In this document: positions 32,868-42,436 of the stretch, piece after piece | Layout: each line of letters starts with the position of its first letter | How positions within the stretch are numbered: the first letter of the stretch is position 1 | Source: Bin87 sp965115825 | GTDB taxonomy: Bacteria > Chloroflexota > Dehalococcoidia > Lucifugimonadales > UBA3495 | Assembly (NCBI GenBank): GCA_965115825.1 | Contig: OZ220464.1 | Span: forward strand, 1,178,001 to 1,242,000 | DNA: 64,000 nt | Direction: 5' to 3' | The notes under the pieces: model-generated | What the model saw: the letters and a program-made list of their open reading frames with translations, nothing else | Databases searched by the model: none | What the model was told of the DNA's origin: nothing | Program-made: the position numbers and the translations under genes

Positions 32868-35831
32868 TTAATTTTCCCGGTCGATGGTGAGGGTTACGCC
32901 ATCAGAGCCGCCGAAGATGGGGTCGCGCGGACGGCGCCAACGGCGGGCGATGAAGCGGACAGCGGCGAAGATGCCGATGAGGAGAATGATGCCTCCCACG
33001 CCGGCCAGGAAAGAGATAATCAGGGTCGTATTGATGTCGCTCGCGCCGAAGATCCGGTCGACACCGCCGGATGCGGTCAGATCCGGAGTGGGAGACGAGA
33101 TGGCCGCGACGATGGTGGCCGCGATGACGGATTGGTCGACGGTGGGTGGCGGGAGAGGCGTATTAGTCGGAGTGAGTGTTGGCGTGGGCGTGTTGGTGGG
33201 TATTGGCGTGAGGGTTGGCGTCGCAGTTGGGGGCGGCGTCGGGCTAGGCGTGGGCGTGTCGGTGGGTATTGGCGTGGGGGTTGGCGTCGCAGTGGGAGGC
33301 GGCGTTGGGGTCGGCGTGGGCGTGTTGGTAGGTATGGGGGTTGGCGTGGGATGAACGCCGCGCTGGAGGGTCAGGGTGGCATAGACCCCGGCGAGGGGCT
33401 GGTTGCGGCGCGAGACTTCCAGGAAGATAGTGGTTTCGCCGTTGGAGTCGAAGCTGGGAGGGACGTACTCGGGGAAACGGGTAGTTCCATTGAAGTGTCC
33501 GTTGCGGTCGGAGCGGAAGGATATTCCGTCGTCGAAGGAGAAGTAGGGGCCGTTGCGGATTTTGATGTCGTAGCCGACGGTATGGGGGTCGAGGCCGGTT
33601 ACGGATACGGTTATGGGCGTGTTGATTTGAACCGTATCGGGGCTGACAGTGAGGCCGACGGGAGCGATTTTGATGCGCAGGTTGGAGAGCAGCGAGGTGA
33701 GACGGTAGCCGTCCAGGGAGACGTCTATGGTGAGGCTATCGCCGGGTTGATGGCGGTCGGTGTGGCGGTACTCGAACTCCCAGCTGCCGGAAGCGTTGGG
33801 ATAAACCGTATGGGTCTGCTGGCCGCCGACTGTGATGGTTACAGGCGGAACCCGGTCGAGGTAGTCGGGCCGGTCGGGGGGGAAGTTGCGGCCGCGGATG
33901 ATAATACGCTGGCCACGCTGGATTGCGCCGTCGGACGGGTCGAAGGTTACGACAGGGATGGCGATGGGGACTTGGGCGGAAGCCTTGACGCCGAGGTCGT
34001 CGGTTATTTCCAGCTTGAGCCTGCCGCCGGACTTACGGGTGACGACCTTGTTGATAACATCGGAGGATATTTCGCCGTCCGGGTTGGCGAGGAGGAAGGT
34101 GGCATTGAAGCTGCCGCGGCGGATGTCGATGCAGCCGTCATTGGGCAGTTCGCGGCGGTCGTTGAGCAAGGCGACGGGGACGCTGCCAAGGGTCGCGTTG
34201 CAAACCTCTTTGCCGGGGAGGTTTAAGGCGGAGATGTAGGCGGTTCCGCCTAGGGAGATGCCACCGCCGGGAACGCCGGTGACGTTGAGGGCGGCGTCGG
34301 TGACGGTAACGTTGACGAAGGTGGAAGAACCGTCGGCGAAGACGACGCGGATGGTGGCGACGCCGGATACGCTGGGAGGCATGGTTACGGTAATTGAGCC
34401 GGAGGATTGGCTTTTGATGGTGGCGGAGCGACCGGCCACAGTGACGCGGCTGATGGAGCCGGGGTTGCCAACCAGGCGGAGGGTAACGTCGTCGCCGGGG
34501 CTGACTTCGCTGGGGCCGGAAAGGGTGACGCCGGCGCCGACGGAGATAGATTTAGATCCTAGAATGTGGAGTCCGGCGCCATCGCTGGCGCAGATTTGGT
34601 AGCGGCCGGCGGTGGGGAATTGGGCTTGAACTATTTCTACGTCGGCGGTAAAGCGGTGGTCGGAGCCGACGTTGGTGGAGGCGATTTGACGCCAGCCGCT
34701 GCCGGAGGTCGAAGCGCAGTCTTTGGAGCCGGTGGACGGGATGGCGTGGAGGGTCGCGGAGAGTCCCTTGTTGAAGCCGGCGCCGGAGAAGGTTATGGTT
34801 TGGCCGTAACGGAGGGTGTCATCGTCCTGGTCAACATCGAGGAAAGGATGAACGGCCAGGGTGTCCCGGAGCACACTTTTTCCGCCATCGTTCTCAAATT
34901 CGGCTTTAACCCGATAGCCCTTATCAGGCGCGGGTTTGAGTGGGAGGCGGAGGTCGCGGAGCTGGATGGTGATTTTGGGCAGGGCAATGCCGCACTGGGC
35001 TGGCGGGTCATCGCTGGAATCTTCCCAAGTGCTACAGCTGGAGATTTCGATTTCGCGTGAGCCGTCGTCAGCTTGCCGCTTGCTAAAAAGACGTGGGTTG
35101 TAGCGTTTGCCGGAGAAGAGGATTGAGACGTCGTTCCGGTCGAGGCCGGAGATGGTCATTTCTTTGGGTAGAATGATAGTGATTTCGCGGTTTCTGCCGG
35201 CCTTAATGCCGCAGGTCTGCCCGCCCTTGTTCTTGAATGTGAGCTTCAGGTTGATGGTGTCGCCGGCGCCGGTATCGTTGTTCTGGTCGAGGACGAGTTC
35301 GCAATTATCGCTCTGATTCTGGGCATTGCCGGGGGCGGTTGTCGCCGGCGGCGCCGTTTGTACGGGTGTTGCCGGCGCTGATTCGGGGCTCCAAGGGCCG
35401 GTTCCGGGGCCGCAGGTTACGCGAACCCGGACGTGGTAGGCGGAGCCGTTATCCAGGCCGGTAATGAGGGCGGCGCCGGAAAGGTTGCGCGGGTTCAACG
35501 TCACTGTGTCGGTGAGGTCTGTCCAGTCGCTGGCGGCGGTTTTCTTGTACTGTAGGTCGAATCCGTTGTAGTCGGGGCTGCCCAGCGTGTCGACGGTGTA
35601 AGAGGAAGGAGCGGGGATAGTCACCGCCAGCGCGGCGTTGCGCGCCGTCAACGTCGGAGCGTTCGGCCGGGCAGTGGGGGCCGTTATGAAGCCGGTACAC
35701 CCGTCATCCTGAGCGTTGGCGGTGTTGGAGTTGGGGAGAGTCAGGGCGCCAAAGAGGGCCAGGGCTGCGACGACGGCGAGGGCTGCCACCAGGTAGGCTG
35801 ACCAAGTGAGTTTTTTCATCCGGTTTCTCAT
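32868..35831 (-). CDS. Large cell-surface protein: FnIII, Ig-like domains, Thr/Pro stalk, membrane anchor
   Basis: 987 residues. A signal peptide (LVAALAVVAALALFGALTL, ending ANAQ) is followed by an FnIII domain (about 55-155, ending LDNGSAYHVRVRVTCG). Several beta-sandwich regions with IPT-like repeats (VTLSGPSEVSPGDDVTL; IIIRGRNFPPDRPDYL) follow, then a long PT-repeat stalk near 835-915. A transmembrane helix LIISFLAGVGGIILLIGIFA precedes a basic cytoplasmic tail. It is presumably an adhesion or envelope protein of a single-membrane cell. It shares FnIII and IPT elements with the genes at 45283 and 10148. Confidence 0.8.
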   Translation of the reverse strand: MRNRMKKLTWSAYLVAALAVVAALALFGALTLPNSNTANAQDDGCTGFITAPTARPNAPTLTARNAALAVTIPAPSSYTVDTLGSPDYNGFDLQYKKTAASDWTDLTDTVTLNPRNLSGAALITGLDNGSAYHVRVRVTCGPGTGPWSPESAPATPVQTAPPATTAPGNAQNQSDNCELVLDQNNDTGAGDTINLKLTFKNKGGQTCGIKAGRNREITIILPKEMTISGLDRNDVSILFSGKRYNPRLFSKRQADDGSREIEISSCSTWEDSSDDPPAQCGIALPKITIQLRDLRLPLKPAPDKGYRVKAEFENDGGKSVLRDTLAVHPFLDVDQDDDTLRYGQTITFSGAGFNKGLSATLHAIPSTGSKDCASTSGSGWRQIASTNVGSDHRFTADVEIVQAQFPTAGRYQICASDGAGLHILGSKSISVGAGVTLSGPSEVSPGDDVTLRLVGNPGSISRVTVAGRSATIKSQSSGSITVTMPPSVSGVATIRVVFADGSSTFVNVTVTDAALNVTGVPGGGISLGGTAYISALNLPGKEVCNATLGSVPVALLNDRRELPNDGCIDIRRGSFNATFLLANPDGEISSDVINKVVTRKSGGRLKLEITDDLGVKASAQVPIAIPVVTFDPSDGAIQRGQRIIIRGRNFPPDRPDYLDRVPPVTITVGGQQTHTVYPNASGSWEFEYRHTDRHQPGDSLTIDVSLDGYRLTSLLSNLRIKIAPVGLTVSPDTVQINTPITVSVTGLDPHTVGYDIKIRNGPYFSFDDGISFRSDRNGHFNGTTRFPEYVPPSFDSNGETTIFLEVSRRNQPLAGVYATLTLQRGVHPTPTPIPTNTPTPTPTPPPTATPTPTPIPTDTPTPSPTPPPTATPTLTPIPTNTPTPTLTPTNTPLPPPTVDQSVIAATIVAAISSPTPDLTASGGVDRIFGASDINTTLIISFLAGVGGIILLIGIFAAVRFIARRWRRPRDPIFGGSDGVTLTIDREN

Positions 35832-35889
35832 TTGACAGGACCTCCTCGGGGGCCGGCTAGCAGCTTGCGCGGGGGCGGCGGATGAAGGT

Positions 35890-37233
35890 TCAGCATATAT
35901 TGCCGGTGGGGGCAGCGGGTTGGGGTGAGACGGCGGGATGGTTGACGCGGACTTTAAACAGGAGGGCCAAACCGATGATGAAGAGCAATGCGCTGGCGCC
36001 GAGGAGGGCGGCGTAACCGTAGCCGGGGCCGAAGATGGCGGCTACCAAGTCGGGCAGGAAGCCGATGGCCTTGGCGCCGGCGGCGCCGATGACGGTGCCC
36101 AAGTTGACGATGCCCATATGCTGGGCTTCGCGTCCGCGGGCGCCCAGGTCGTTGGCCATGGCCCAGTGGATAGTGAGAATGACGCCGACGGCACCGCCGA
36201 TGACGCTGGCGACGATGATGGCGGTAAAATAGGCGCTGACCCACATCATGGCGACGGCGCCGGCTACGGCGAAGAGTACGCCAACGGTAAGAACGGGGAG
36301 GCGTCCCACCCGGTCGGAGATCCAGCCGGCGGGGTAAGTGGTAAGCACCAGCGCGCCGCCGATGCCGATGATGGCGACGCCGAGGGCCTGAGCGGGGTTG
36401 TCCACCTGTACTTTGTCGCGTAGGAAGAAAAGGCCGTAGGTGGTGAAGATGACCACAGCGGCAATAAAAGCGCTGCGGGATACGACGAACCAAGGTAAGT
36501 GAGGGTGCAGGCGGGCCATGCTGGTGGATTCGGGGAAGGTAATGGCGGCGCGGTGGAACGTGGCGGAGGCTGGCCTACCGGCGCGTCGCATGCGGCTGAA
36601 AATGGTGAGGGAGCTGACAATGGAGGTGAGCACCAGAACGACGGCGAACATGAGCAAGGTAAGCCAAAGCCAGTGAGCGGCATCGGGCTGGGAGTAGCGG
36701 GAGAGCATGAGGGCGGCAAGGCAGAGCATAATGGCGCCGCCCAGCGCTTCGAGCAGGGTTTTGACGGACGCGGCGACGCCCATGCGGTTGGCCGGGACGA
36801 GCTCGCGGACGCTGGCAAGGTAGGGGGAATAACCGATACCGCAATTGATTTGAATAAACATCCAGATGACCAACACGCTGACGTAATTCAGCGGGGTAAC
36901 CAGACCGGCCAAGCCCACCGGAACGCAGAGGCAAGTCCAGATCATATAGGGCAGGCGGCGCCCCAGGGGAGAACGAGTGCGGTCGCTGGCCCAACCGACA
37001 GGCGCCTGCACCAGGGCGGTAGCCAGCAGCCCGGCCAGGCCGACGATGCCCAAGAGGGTGTTCTTGGCATCGTCGGGCACGACCTCGAGGACCAGAGTGG
37101 GCAGGATGACGGTATCCATGGACAAGACGAAGCCGGTGACGCCAAAGCTGTAAGCGTTGAGCATCACCAAGGAGCGCTTGCCCCACTGCTGGGCAGCTAC
37201 GGCGGCGTTGGCGCGGATGTTGGCGGCGTCCAT
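35890..37233 (-). CDS. MFS transporter, sugar-symporter (GPH/SUT)-like
   Basis: About 447 residues and 12 helices. SDRTRSPLGRRLPYM (about 93-107) is the loop seen in sucrose and glycoside:cation symporters. The second-half motif AGWISDRVGRLPVL confirms the fold. A sugar or glycoside is therefore a likely but unproven substrate. The ATG at 37233 precedes the family-like region; the frame also opens at 37269. An AT-rich stretch with TATGATACTATA lies upstream on this strand. Confidence 0.8.
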   Translation of the reverse strand: MDAANIRANAAVAAQQWGKRSLVMLNAYSFGVTGFVLSMDTVILPTLVLEVVPDDAKNTLLGIVGLAGLLATALVQAPVGWASDRTRSPLGRRLPYMIWTCLCVPVGLAGLVTPLNYVSVLVIWMFIQINCGIGYSPYLASVRELVPANRMGVAASVKTLLEALGGAIMLCLAALMLSRYSQPDAAHWLWLTLLMFAVVLVLTSIVSSLTIFSRMRRAGRPASATFHRAAITFPESTSMARLHPHLPWFVVSRSAFIAAVVIFTTYGLFFLRDKVQVDNPAQALGVAIIGIGGALVLTTYPAGWISDRVGRLPVLTVGVLFAVAGAVAMMWVSAYFTAIIVASVIGGAVGVILTIHWAMANDLGARGREAQHMGIVNLGTVIGAAGAKAIGFLPDLVAAIFGPGYGYAALLGASALLFIIGLALLFKVRVNHPAVSPQPAAPTGNIC

Positions 37234-37418
37234 GACTGACCAGATGCGGGAAAACCGGAGGGGTTCCAAGACGTTAGCAAGGTATATGATACTATACGGG
37301 CAGCGGCTGGAGGTTGGGCAGGAGGGTGTTCCCGATTGCGCGGGACGTCGGGCAAAAGGGTGGGAATGGCTGATGCTCGATGGTCATTGGTCGTTAGTGA
37401 CGGATTACGGAGAGAGAC

Positions 37419-38396
37419 GTGCGGATTTGTTCTTTGCTGCCAAGCGGGACTGAGATTCTGTTTGCCCTGGGCCTGGGGGATAAGGTAATCGGGGTTACGG
37501 ATTTGTGCGACTATCCGGCGGAGGCAGCGGGCAAACGGGTGGTTTGCCGCAGTCGGATTGACCCAGCGACGCTGTCCAGCGAGGAGGTTGAGGCGGAGAT
37601 GCGGCGGATACTGTCGGCCGGTGAAAGTCCGTATGAGCTGGACGTGGAGTGGCTGGTGGAAGCTGCGCCGGACGTGGTATTGACGCAAGACTTGTGCTAT
37701 TTCTGCGAGGTTGACGCGGGGACGGTGAGCCGGGCGGTTGCGCCGATGCCAATACCGCCCAGGACGCTCAACCTGAACCCGCGGACGCTGGACGAGATTC
37801 TGGACAGCATCATTGAGGTGGGAGGTGCGTGCGGCGCGCCGGAACGCGCGGAAGAATTGACGTCCGGGCTGCGAAGGCGGATTGAAGCCGTGGCGTCGGG
37901 GGTGAGTAAAGCCACACGCCGGCCGGCGGTATTTACGCTGGAAGGGGTGAATCCGTTGGTAATCGGAGGGCATTGGGTTACCGACTTGGTGAAGCGCGCC
38001 GGGGGAAGTTTGCCGGCGCGGTTTGCGCCGGGATGCGACGCGGAACGGATTGAGTGGGACGAGGTGACGGCTGCTGCGCCTGAGAAGTTATACGTTGACC
38101 TGTGCTCGTCGGATTTAGCTCGGAGTAGGCGGGAGGTTTCCTGGCTGGCGGAGCAACCGGGGTGGGAAGAATTGCCGGCGGCGCGTTCCGGGGAGGTGTA
38201 CCTGATTGACCACAGCACTTTGAGTCGCCCCGGGCCCAGGGTAGTGGACGGTTTGGAGCTGCTGGCGGAATTGACGCACCCGGAGCTTTTCTCGGACGGC
38301 ATTCCACCGAATACGGCGCTGAAGCTGGATCGGGAGGCGATGCGTCGGCTGCCGGCGGAACGGATTGGGGAGGCGTTTGGGGCGTGGCCGGCGTAG
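37419..38396 (+). CDS. BtuF/FecB-type cobalamin- or metal-binding protein, no signal peptide
   Basis: Periplasmic-binding fold of the helical-backbone type: RICSLLPSGTEILFALGLGD at the start, VIGVTDLCDYP, then DVVLTQDLCYFCEVD and ALKLDREAM near the end. 325 residues. There is no export signal, and no permease or ATPase gene follows, so it may be a cytosolic member of the family, which occurs widely. GTG start with GGAGAGAG just upstream. Confidence 0.78.
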   Translation: MRICSLLPSGTEILFALGLGDKVIGVTDLCDYPAEAAGKRVVCRSRIDPATLSSEEVEAEMRRILSAGESPYELDVEWLVEAAPDVVLTQDLCYFCEVDAGTVSRAVAPMPIPPRTLNLNPRTLDEILDSIIEVGGACGAPERAEELTSGLRRRIEAVASGVSKATRRPAVFTLEGVNPLVIGGHWVTDLVKRAGGSLPARFAPGCDAERIEWDEVTAAAPEKLYVDLCSSDLARSRREVSWLAEQPGWEELPAARSGEVYLIDHSTLSRPGPRVVDGLELLAELTHPELFSDGIPPNTALKLDREAMRRLPAERIGEAFGAWPA

Positions 38397-38491
38397 TTGT
38401 CGGGTGTCCGCAGGCGTCGGGAATGACGGTTGACGGCGCGGCAAAGATAAGGTAAAGGCATGGCAAACTGGCAATAGCGATATTGACGGGG

Positions 38492-38497
38492 TATAAT
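38492..38497 (+). promoter_or_regulatory. TATAAT -10 of the flavin reductase gene
   Basis: CTGGCA at 38468-38473 and TATAAT at 38492-38497 (18-base spacer) lie before the GTG at 38528. This rules out the upstream TTG at 38483 as the start. Confidence 0.45.
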
Positions 38498-38527
38498 CAT
38501 CGCCAAATTATCGGGGGTAAGCGCGCA

Positions 38528-39016
38528 GTGGTTAGTCAAGACGACTTTCGGCAGGCAATGTCCAAGTTCGCAACCGGGGTTACGGTGATAACTACGCTGG
38601 ATCCGGAGGGGAAGCCCCACGCAATGACGGCGAATGCGTTCACATCGGTGTGTCTGGACCCGCCGATGCTGCTGGTGTGCATCGCGCACAACACGATAAC
38701 CTACGGGTACGTGGAGCAGCAAAAGCGGATTGGGGTGAACGTGCTGTGTGAGGAACAGGAGGAGCTGGGACGGTATTTCGCCCGGCGTCCGGAGCAGCGG
38801 GAGGGCAATCCGGAGTACTCGTACACTATGGGAGATCACAATGTGCCGCAGCTGGACGGCTCCATGGTGTTCTTCAACTGCGACATAGTGGGAGCGCACG
38901 TTTATGGAGACCACACCATTTACGTGGGGGAAGTGAGGGAGATGCGTCGGAGCGAAGGGGAGGCCACGCCGCTGATGTTCTACGACAGCCATTGGTATCA
39001 TCCGGGGCACGAATAG
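38528..39016 (+). CDS. Flavin reductase-like FMN-binding protein
   Basis: A split-barrel flavoprotein of 162 residues. FRQAMSKFATGVTVITTLD, then MTANAFTSVCLDPPMLLVCI binds the FMN. IGVNVLCEEQEELGRYF and the C-terminal DSHWYHPG are family marks. It supplies reduced flavin to a monooxygenase or reduces a substrate itself; the partner is not visible. GTG at 38528 is used, with GGGGGTAA upstream. Confidence 0.85.
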   Translation: MVSQDDFRQAMSKFATGVTVITTLDPEGKPHAMTANAFTSVCLDPPMLLVCIAHNTITYGYVEQQKRIGVNVLCEEQEELGRYFARRPEQREGNPEYSYTMGDHNVPQLDGSMVFFNCDIVGAHVYGDHTIYVGEVREMRRSEGEATPLMFYDSHWYHPGHE

Positions 39017-39068
39017 GCGCGGCTGGGCGTCCAGTCCTTTCATTTGGCGGGCGTCCCCCGATTTAGCC

Positions 39069-39863
39069 ATGCTAGAGCCGGGCAAAATTCACCACGGCGA
39101 CGCCTTCGACTTGCTACCCCAAGTCACGGATGGAACCGTTGACTTGGTGATTTGCGATGGGCCCTATGGGGTGACAGCCAACCGGTGGGATCGGGTCGGC
39201 AACGTGCAGGAATTTAATCTGGGGCTTATCCGTATTTTCGCGGACAAACTGAAAGACGGGGGGGCACTGTACCTGTTTGGGAAGGCTGACTGCATTGACT
39301 GCATTGACTATCGGCCCTATCTTAACCTGCGTTCCAAAATCGTGTGGTTCCAGCCGAGCCGCCTGAGCCAAGGCAAGATTAACTACACTAACAACTATGA
39401 CATCATCTGCTATTTTATCAAAGGGAGCCGTCCCCGGACGTTCAACCTAGACGCCATCCGCGTAGCCCAGATTGTTGAATTGGAGCATCGATTGCGTTGT
39501 GAGCGCGTCCCGTCGGTTAAGAACGGCAGGTTCGCCAAGACCAAGTTCAATGACAGAGGCAAGAACCCTGGCGACGTTTGGGGCGACATCAAGCAATTGA
39601 CCTACAAATCCAAGGAGCTGGTCAGCCGGGATGCGCTGAATACCGTCCAAAAACCGGAGAAGTTGATTGAGCGATTGATAAAGGCCAGTTCAGTGGAGGG
39701 AGACTTAGTGCTTGACCCCTTCACCGGGGTCGGCACGTGCCCAGTGATATGCCGACGCTTGGGGCGTCGATACATAGGCATTGAGCGGGATGAGGTCTTC
39801 GTTGATGCTTCCAATGCTCGCCTAAGGGCACTGGAAAGCAACATAGCGGAACGGCTAGTGTAA
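39069..39863 (+). CDS. DNA methyltransferase (beta-class, D-G-P-Y motif)
   Basis: 264 residues in the beta order: catalytic LVICDGPYGVTANRW (DGPY at 30-33) precedes the AdoMet site LDPFTGVGTCPV near 220. The catalytic motif has Gly in place of the usual second Pro (DGPY for DPPY). It modifies adenine-N6 or cytosine-N4 in an unknown site. One base separates it from a restriction endonuclease pseudogene in the same direction, a classic R-M order. The composition is lower in GC than the flanks. Confidence 0.85.
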   Translation: MLEPGKIHHGDAFDLLPQVTDGTVDLVICDGPYGVTANRWDRVGNVQEFNLGLIRIFADKLKDGGALYLFGKADCIDCIDYRPYLNLRSKIVWFQPSRLSQGKINYTNNYDIICYFIKGSRPRTFNLDAIRVAQIVELEHRLRCERVPSVKNGRFAKTKFNDRGKNPGDVWGDIKQLTYKSKELVSRDALNTVQKPEKLIERLIKASSVEGDLVLDPFTGVGTCPVICRRLGRRYIGIERDEVFVDASNARLRALESNIAERLV

Positions 39864-39864
39864 C

Positions 39865-40352
39865 ATGGCACGGAACGTTAATCGTCGGATTATACGGCTT
39901 GTAATCCAAGCCGCGGAGTTGGCGCAGTCCGTTGGAATTGCGAACTTGCTCCAACCGGGGCTGGTCAAAGAGATGATCATTGCTGACCTACTAGGGCACG
40001 AGCTGATTCACTCCAAGCGGGATGCCGACGCTCACGCTCCCGGCAACCCCGACGAGAAGTACGAATACCTTTCCTGCAAGGAAGGCGGGAGTGGTTAACT
40101 GGACCGTATGTTCAAAGAGCTGCCAGGAAACGACATGAATCGCTGGGCCGGATTACACGTAATTCCAAATTTTACTTTGCCGTGTTTTATGCAACGAACC
40201 AAGTCAAATGCAAGGTCATTTACGAACTGGACACCGACGTTGTGCTCGCCGAAGCGGAACGGCAACTTGACCAGAGTAGGAATGCCATTTCTCACGTTGG
40301 CTTTTCCATCAGGTGGGCGCGTGAGAACGGGCGCGTGGCGTACGAAGGCTGA
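39865..40352 (+). pseudogene. Type II restriction endonuclease, broken by a stop and a frameshift
   Basis: The first frame gives 77 residues ending KYEYLSCKEGGSG, then TAA at 40096-40098. In the same frame the sequence goes on LDRMFKE, so the stop may replace a CAA (Gln). Around 40115-40140 the reading frame then shifts, and another frame supplies RKRHESLGRITRNSKFYF and RQLDQSRNAISHVGFSIRW, ending at 40352. Together they give about 160 residues with a convincing endonuclease-like C-terminus (AISHVGF). The methylase remains intact, so the host would be protected but no longer restrict. Confidence 0.8.
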
Positions 40353-40489
40353 AAGAGTAGTGCAATGGACGACGGTGGTTGCCAGAGACAGGCGGTACTG
40401 GCACAATATGGGCCTGCGAGTTGCAGGCTCGATGCAGCTCGCCAACAACTCAGCATGGGGCTGACTGTGAGCGACGGAGGTATCATCCG

Positions 40490-41788
40490 GTGGCTTTTAT
40501 CAAAGGACTGAAATGCCGGGAGTGCGGCCGGGAGTATCCGGGCGACCCGCTGAACGTATGCGACTTTTGCTTTGGCCCGCTGGAGGTCATCTACGACTAT
40601 GTAACCATAGCGGAGGTGGTTAGCCACAAGCGCATCGCGGAGGGGCCGCTGAGCATCTGGCGCTACCAGGATCTGCTGCCGGCCAACGCGGACGACCCGG
40701 TGGACATCATGGCGGGCTATACGCCGCTGATGAAGGCAAGGAACCTGGGCAAGCGGCTGGGGCTGAACAACCTGTACCTCAAGAATGACAGCGTGAATCC
40801 GTCGTTCTCGTTCAAGGATCGGGTAGTGTCGGTTGCGGCGACGAAGGCGGTGGAGTTCGGCTATGAGACGCTGGCCTGCGCCAGCACGGGAAACTTGGCG
40901 TGCAGCGTGGCGGCCCACGCGGCGCGGGCCGGCATTGACGCCGTGGTGTTCATTCCCGCCGACTTGGAGCAAGGGAAGGTCATCGGAGCGGCGGTGTACA
41001 ATCCGACGCTGGTTGCAGTGGAAGGGACGTATGACGAAGTGAATCGCCTGTGCAGCGAAGTGAGCGACAACTACCGCTGGGCGTTCGTCAACATCAATAT
41101 GCGCCCGTACTATGCAGAGGGCAGCAAGACGCTGGGCTATGAGGTGGCGGAGCAGCTGGGCTGGCGGGTTCCGGATCACGTGGTGGCGCCATCGGCATCG
41201 GGGGCGATGTTCACTAAGATATGGAAGGGGTTCAACGAGCTGGCGTGCCTGGGGCTGCTGGATGGCGTTGACCCGATACCCTTCGGGGCCGACCAGAACA
41301 CGGTTCACCATCCGGCGGTGACGACGCGGATGCACATGGCGCAGGCGGAGGGATGCTGCCCTATTGTGTCGGCGTGGGAGAATCACCGGAATCAGATTCG
41401 GCCGGTGCGTCCGGACAGTATCGCCAAGTCGCTGGCCATTGGGAACCCGGCGGACGGCATCTATGCGCTGCGGGTGATACGGGAGTCGGAAGGGAGTGGG
41501 TACGCGGTGCCGGAGAGCCAGGTGGTGGAAGGCATCAAGCTGCTGGCGGAGACGGAGGGCGTGTTCACGGAGACGGCCGGGGGAGTAACGGTGTCCACGT
41601 TGAAATATCTGGCGGAGACCGGGGCCATCGGGCCGGACGAGTTGACGGTGGCATATATCACGGGCAATGGTTTGAAGACGCAGGAAGCGGTTGAGGAGGT
41701 GGTGAATCCGTTGCTGGTGAAGCCGATGATGGGTTCTTTTGAGGCGGCGTTGGAAAGTCGCATGACGTCAGCCAAAGCGCAGGTGTAA
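40490..41788 (+). CDS. Threonine synthase-like PLP enzyme (second copy)
   Basis: 432 residues from a GTG at 40490, with GGAGG about 12 bases upstream. An N-terminal zinc ribbon, Cys9-x2-Cys12 and Cys24-x2-Cys27 (CRECG and CDFCFG), then the PLP Lys109 in NPSFSFKDR, a CASTGNLAC phosphate loop and GADQNTVHHPAV near the C-terminus. It is followed 5 bases on by a NIL-domain gene and then a MoaD-like carrier. That neighbourhood suggests a role in sulfur amino-acid synthesis rather than, or as well as, threonine. Confidence 0.85.
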   Translation: MAFIKGLKCRECGREYPGDPLNVCDFCFGPLEVIYDYVTIAEVVSHKRIAEGPLSIWRYQDLLPANADDPVDIMAGYTPLMKARNLGKRLGLNNLYLKNDSVNPSFSFKDRVVSVAATKAVEFGYETLACASTGNLACSVAAHAARAGIDAVVFIPADLEQGKVIGAAVYNPTLVAVEGTYDEVNRLCSEVSDNYRWAFVNINMRPYYAEGSKTLGYEVAEQLGWRVPDHVVAPSASGAMFTKIWKGFNELACLGLLDGVDPIPFGADQNTVHHPAVTTRMHMAQAEGCCPIVSAWENHRNQIRPVRPDSIAKSLAIGNPADGIYALRVIRESEGSGYAVPESQVVEGIKLLAETEGVFTETAGGVTVSTLKYLAETGAIGPDELTVAYITGNGLKTQEAVEEVVNPLLVKPMMGSFEAALESRMTSAKAQV

Positions 41789-41793
41789 GGGTC

Positions 41794-42036
41794 ATGGCCA
41801 AACATCGGGTACGGTTCACCTTTTCGGCGGATTTGGTGCGCGAGCCGATTATTTACCGGCTGGGGCGCGACTTTGAGGTGGTGACCAACATTCGCAGGGC
41901 GGATGTGCGGGCGGACATGGGGTGGGTGATTCTGGAGATGGACGGGCCGGAGGAAGAGATACAGCGCGGGCTGGCCTGGGTTGCCGATCGGGGAGTGCGC
42001 GTTGATCCGATTGCCGGGGACGTAGTTGAAGGCTAA
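41794..42036 (+). CDS. NIL domain protein
   Basis: 80 residues that are one NIL domain: RVRFTFSADLVREPIIYRLG, then VVTNIRRADVRADMGWVILE. NIL domains occur at the C-terminus of the methionine importer MetN and alone beside sulfur-transfer genes, including homocysteine synthesis systems. It lies in a tight operon between thrC-like and MoaD-like genes. Confidence 0.82.
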   Translation: MAKHRVRFTFSADLVREPIIYRLGRDFEVVTNIRRADVRADMGWVILEMDGPEEEIQRGLAWVADRGVRVDPIAGDVVEG

Positions 42037-42102
42037 CCAAGGCTCGGCGACGGAATAAACGGCCCGGGCCGGCAGTGCAGAGCAAACAGGAGGAACACTG
42101 AA

Positions 42103-42378
42103 ATGAGCGTTATGGTACGCATACCCACACCGCTGCGAAAGATGACCGGCGGCAGGGACAAGGTAAAAATGGAAGAAGGGGATTTGTCGCAGATGATTGA
42201 GCGGCTGGAGTCGGAATACCCCGGGCTCAAAGAGCGGCTTCTGGACGAAGAGGGCGAGCTGCGCTACTTCGTGAACATCTACGTGAACGGCGAGGACATT
42301 CGCTTTGGCCAAGGGCTGAAAACGGCGACCAAGTCGGGAGACGAAGTGAGCATTGTGCCGGCAGTGGCAGGGGGCTGA
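42103..42378 (+). CDS. MoaD/ThiS-family sulfur carrier
   Basis: 91 residues of ubiquitin-like fold: VMVRIPTPLRKMTGG at the start, VNIYVNGEDIRFGQGL in the middle and a C-terminal VPAVAGG. The terminal Gly-Gly is what is made into a thiocarboxylate. CAGGAGG precedes the ATG. With the NIL and ThrC-like genes it resembles thiocarboxylate-dependent methionine or cysteine pathways; molybdopterin synthesis is less likely because no other moa gene is nearby. Confidence 0.85.
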   Translation: MSVMVRIPTPLRKMTGGRDKVKMEEGDLSQMIERLESEYPGLKERLLDEEGELRYFVNIYVNGEDIRFGQGLKTATKSGDEVSIVPAVAGG

Positions 42379-42400
42379 GGGCGGGACGCTGAGGACTTGG

Positions 42401-42406
42401 CATAAT
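42401..42406 (+). promoter_or_regulatory. CATAAT -10 of the coiled-coil gene
   Basis: CATAAT lies 31 bases before the ATG at 42437. Confidence 0.35.
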
Positions 42407-42436
42407 TGGGCATCGGGTTAACCGAGGGCGTTCGTT

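Noticed and set aside
40108..40464. A separate 118-residue gene after the methylase
   Set aside because: It is a wrong-frame read of the broken endonuclease; the endonuclease-like C-terminus lies in another frame of the same DNA.
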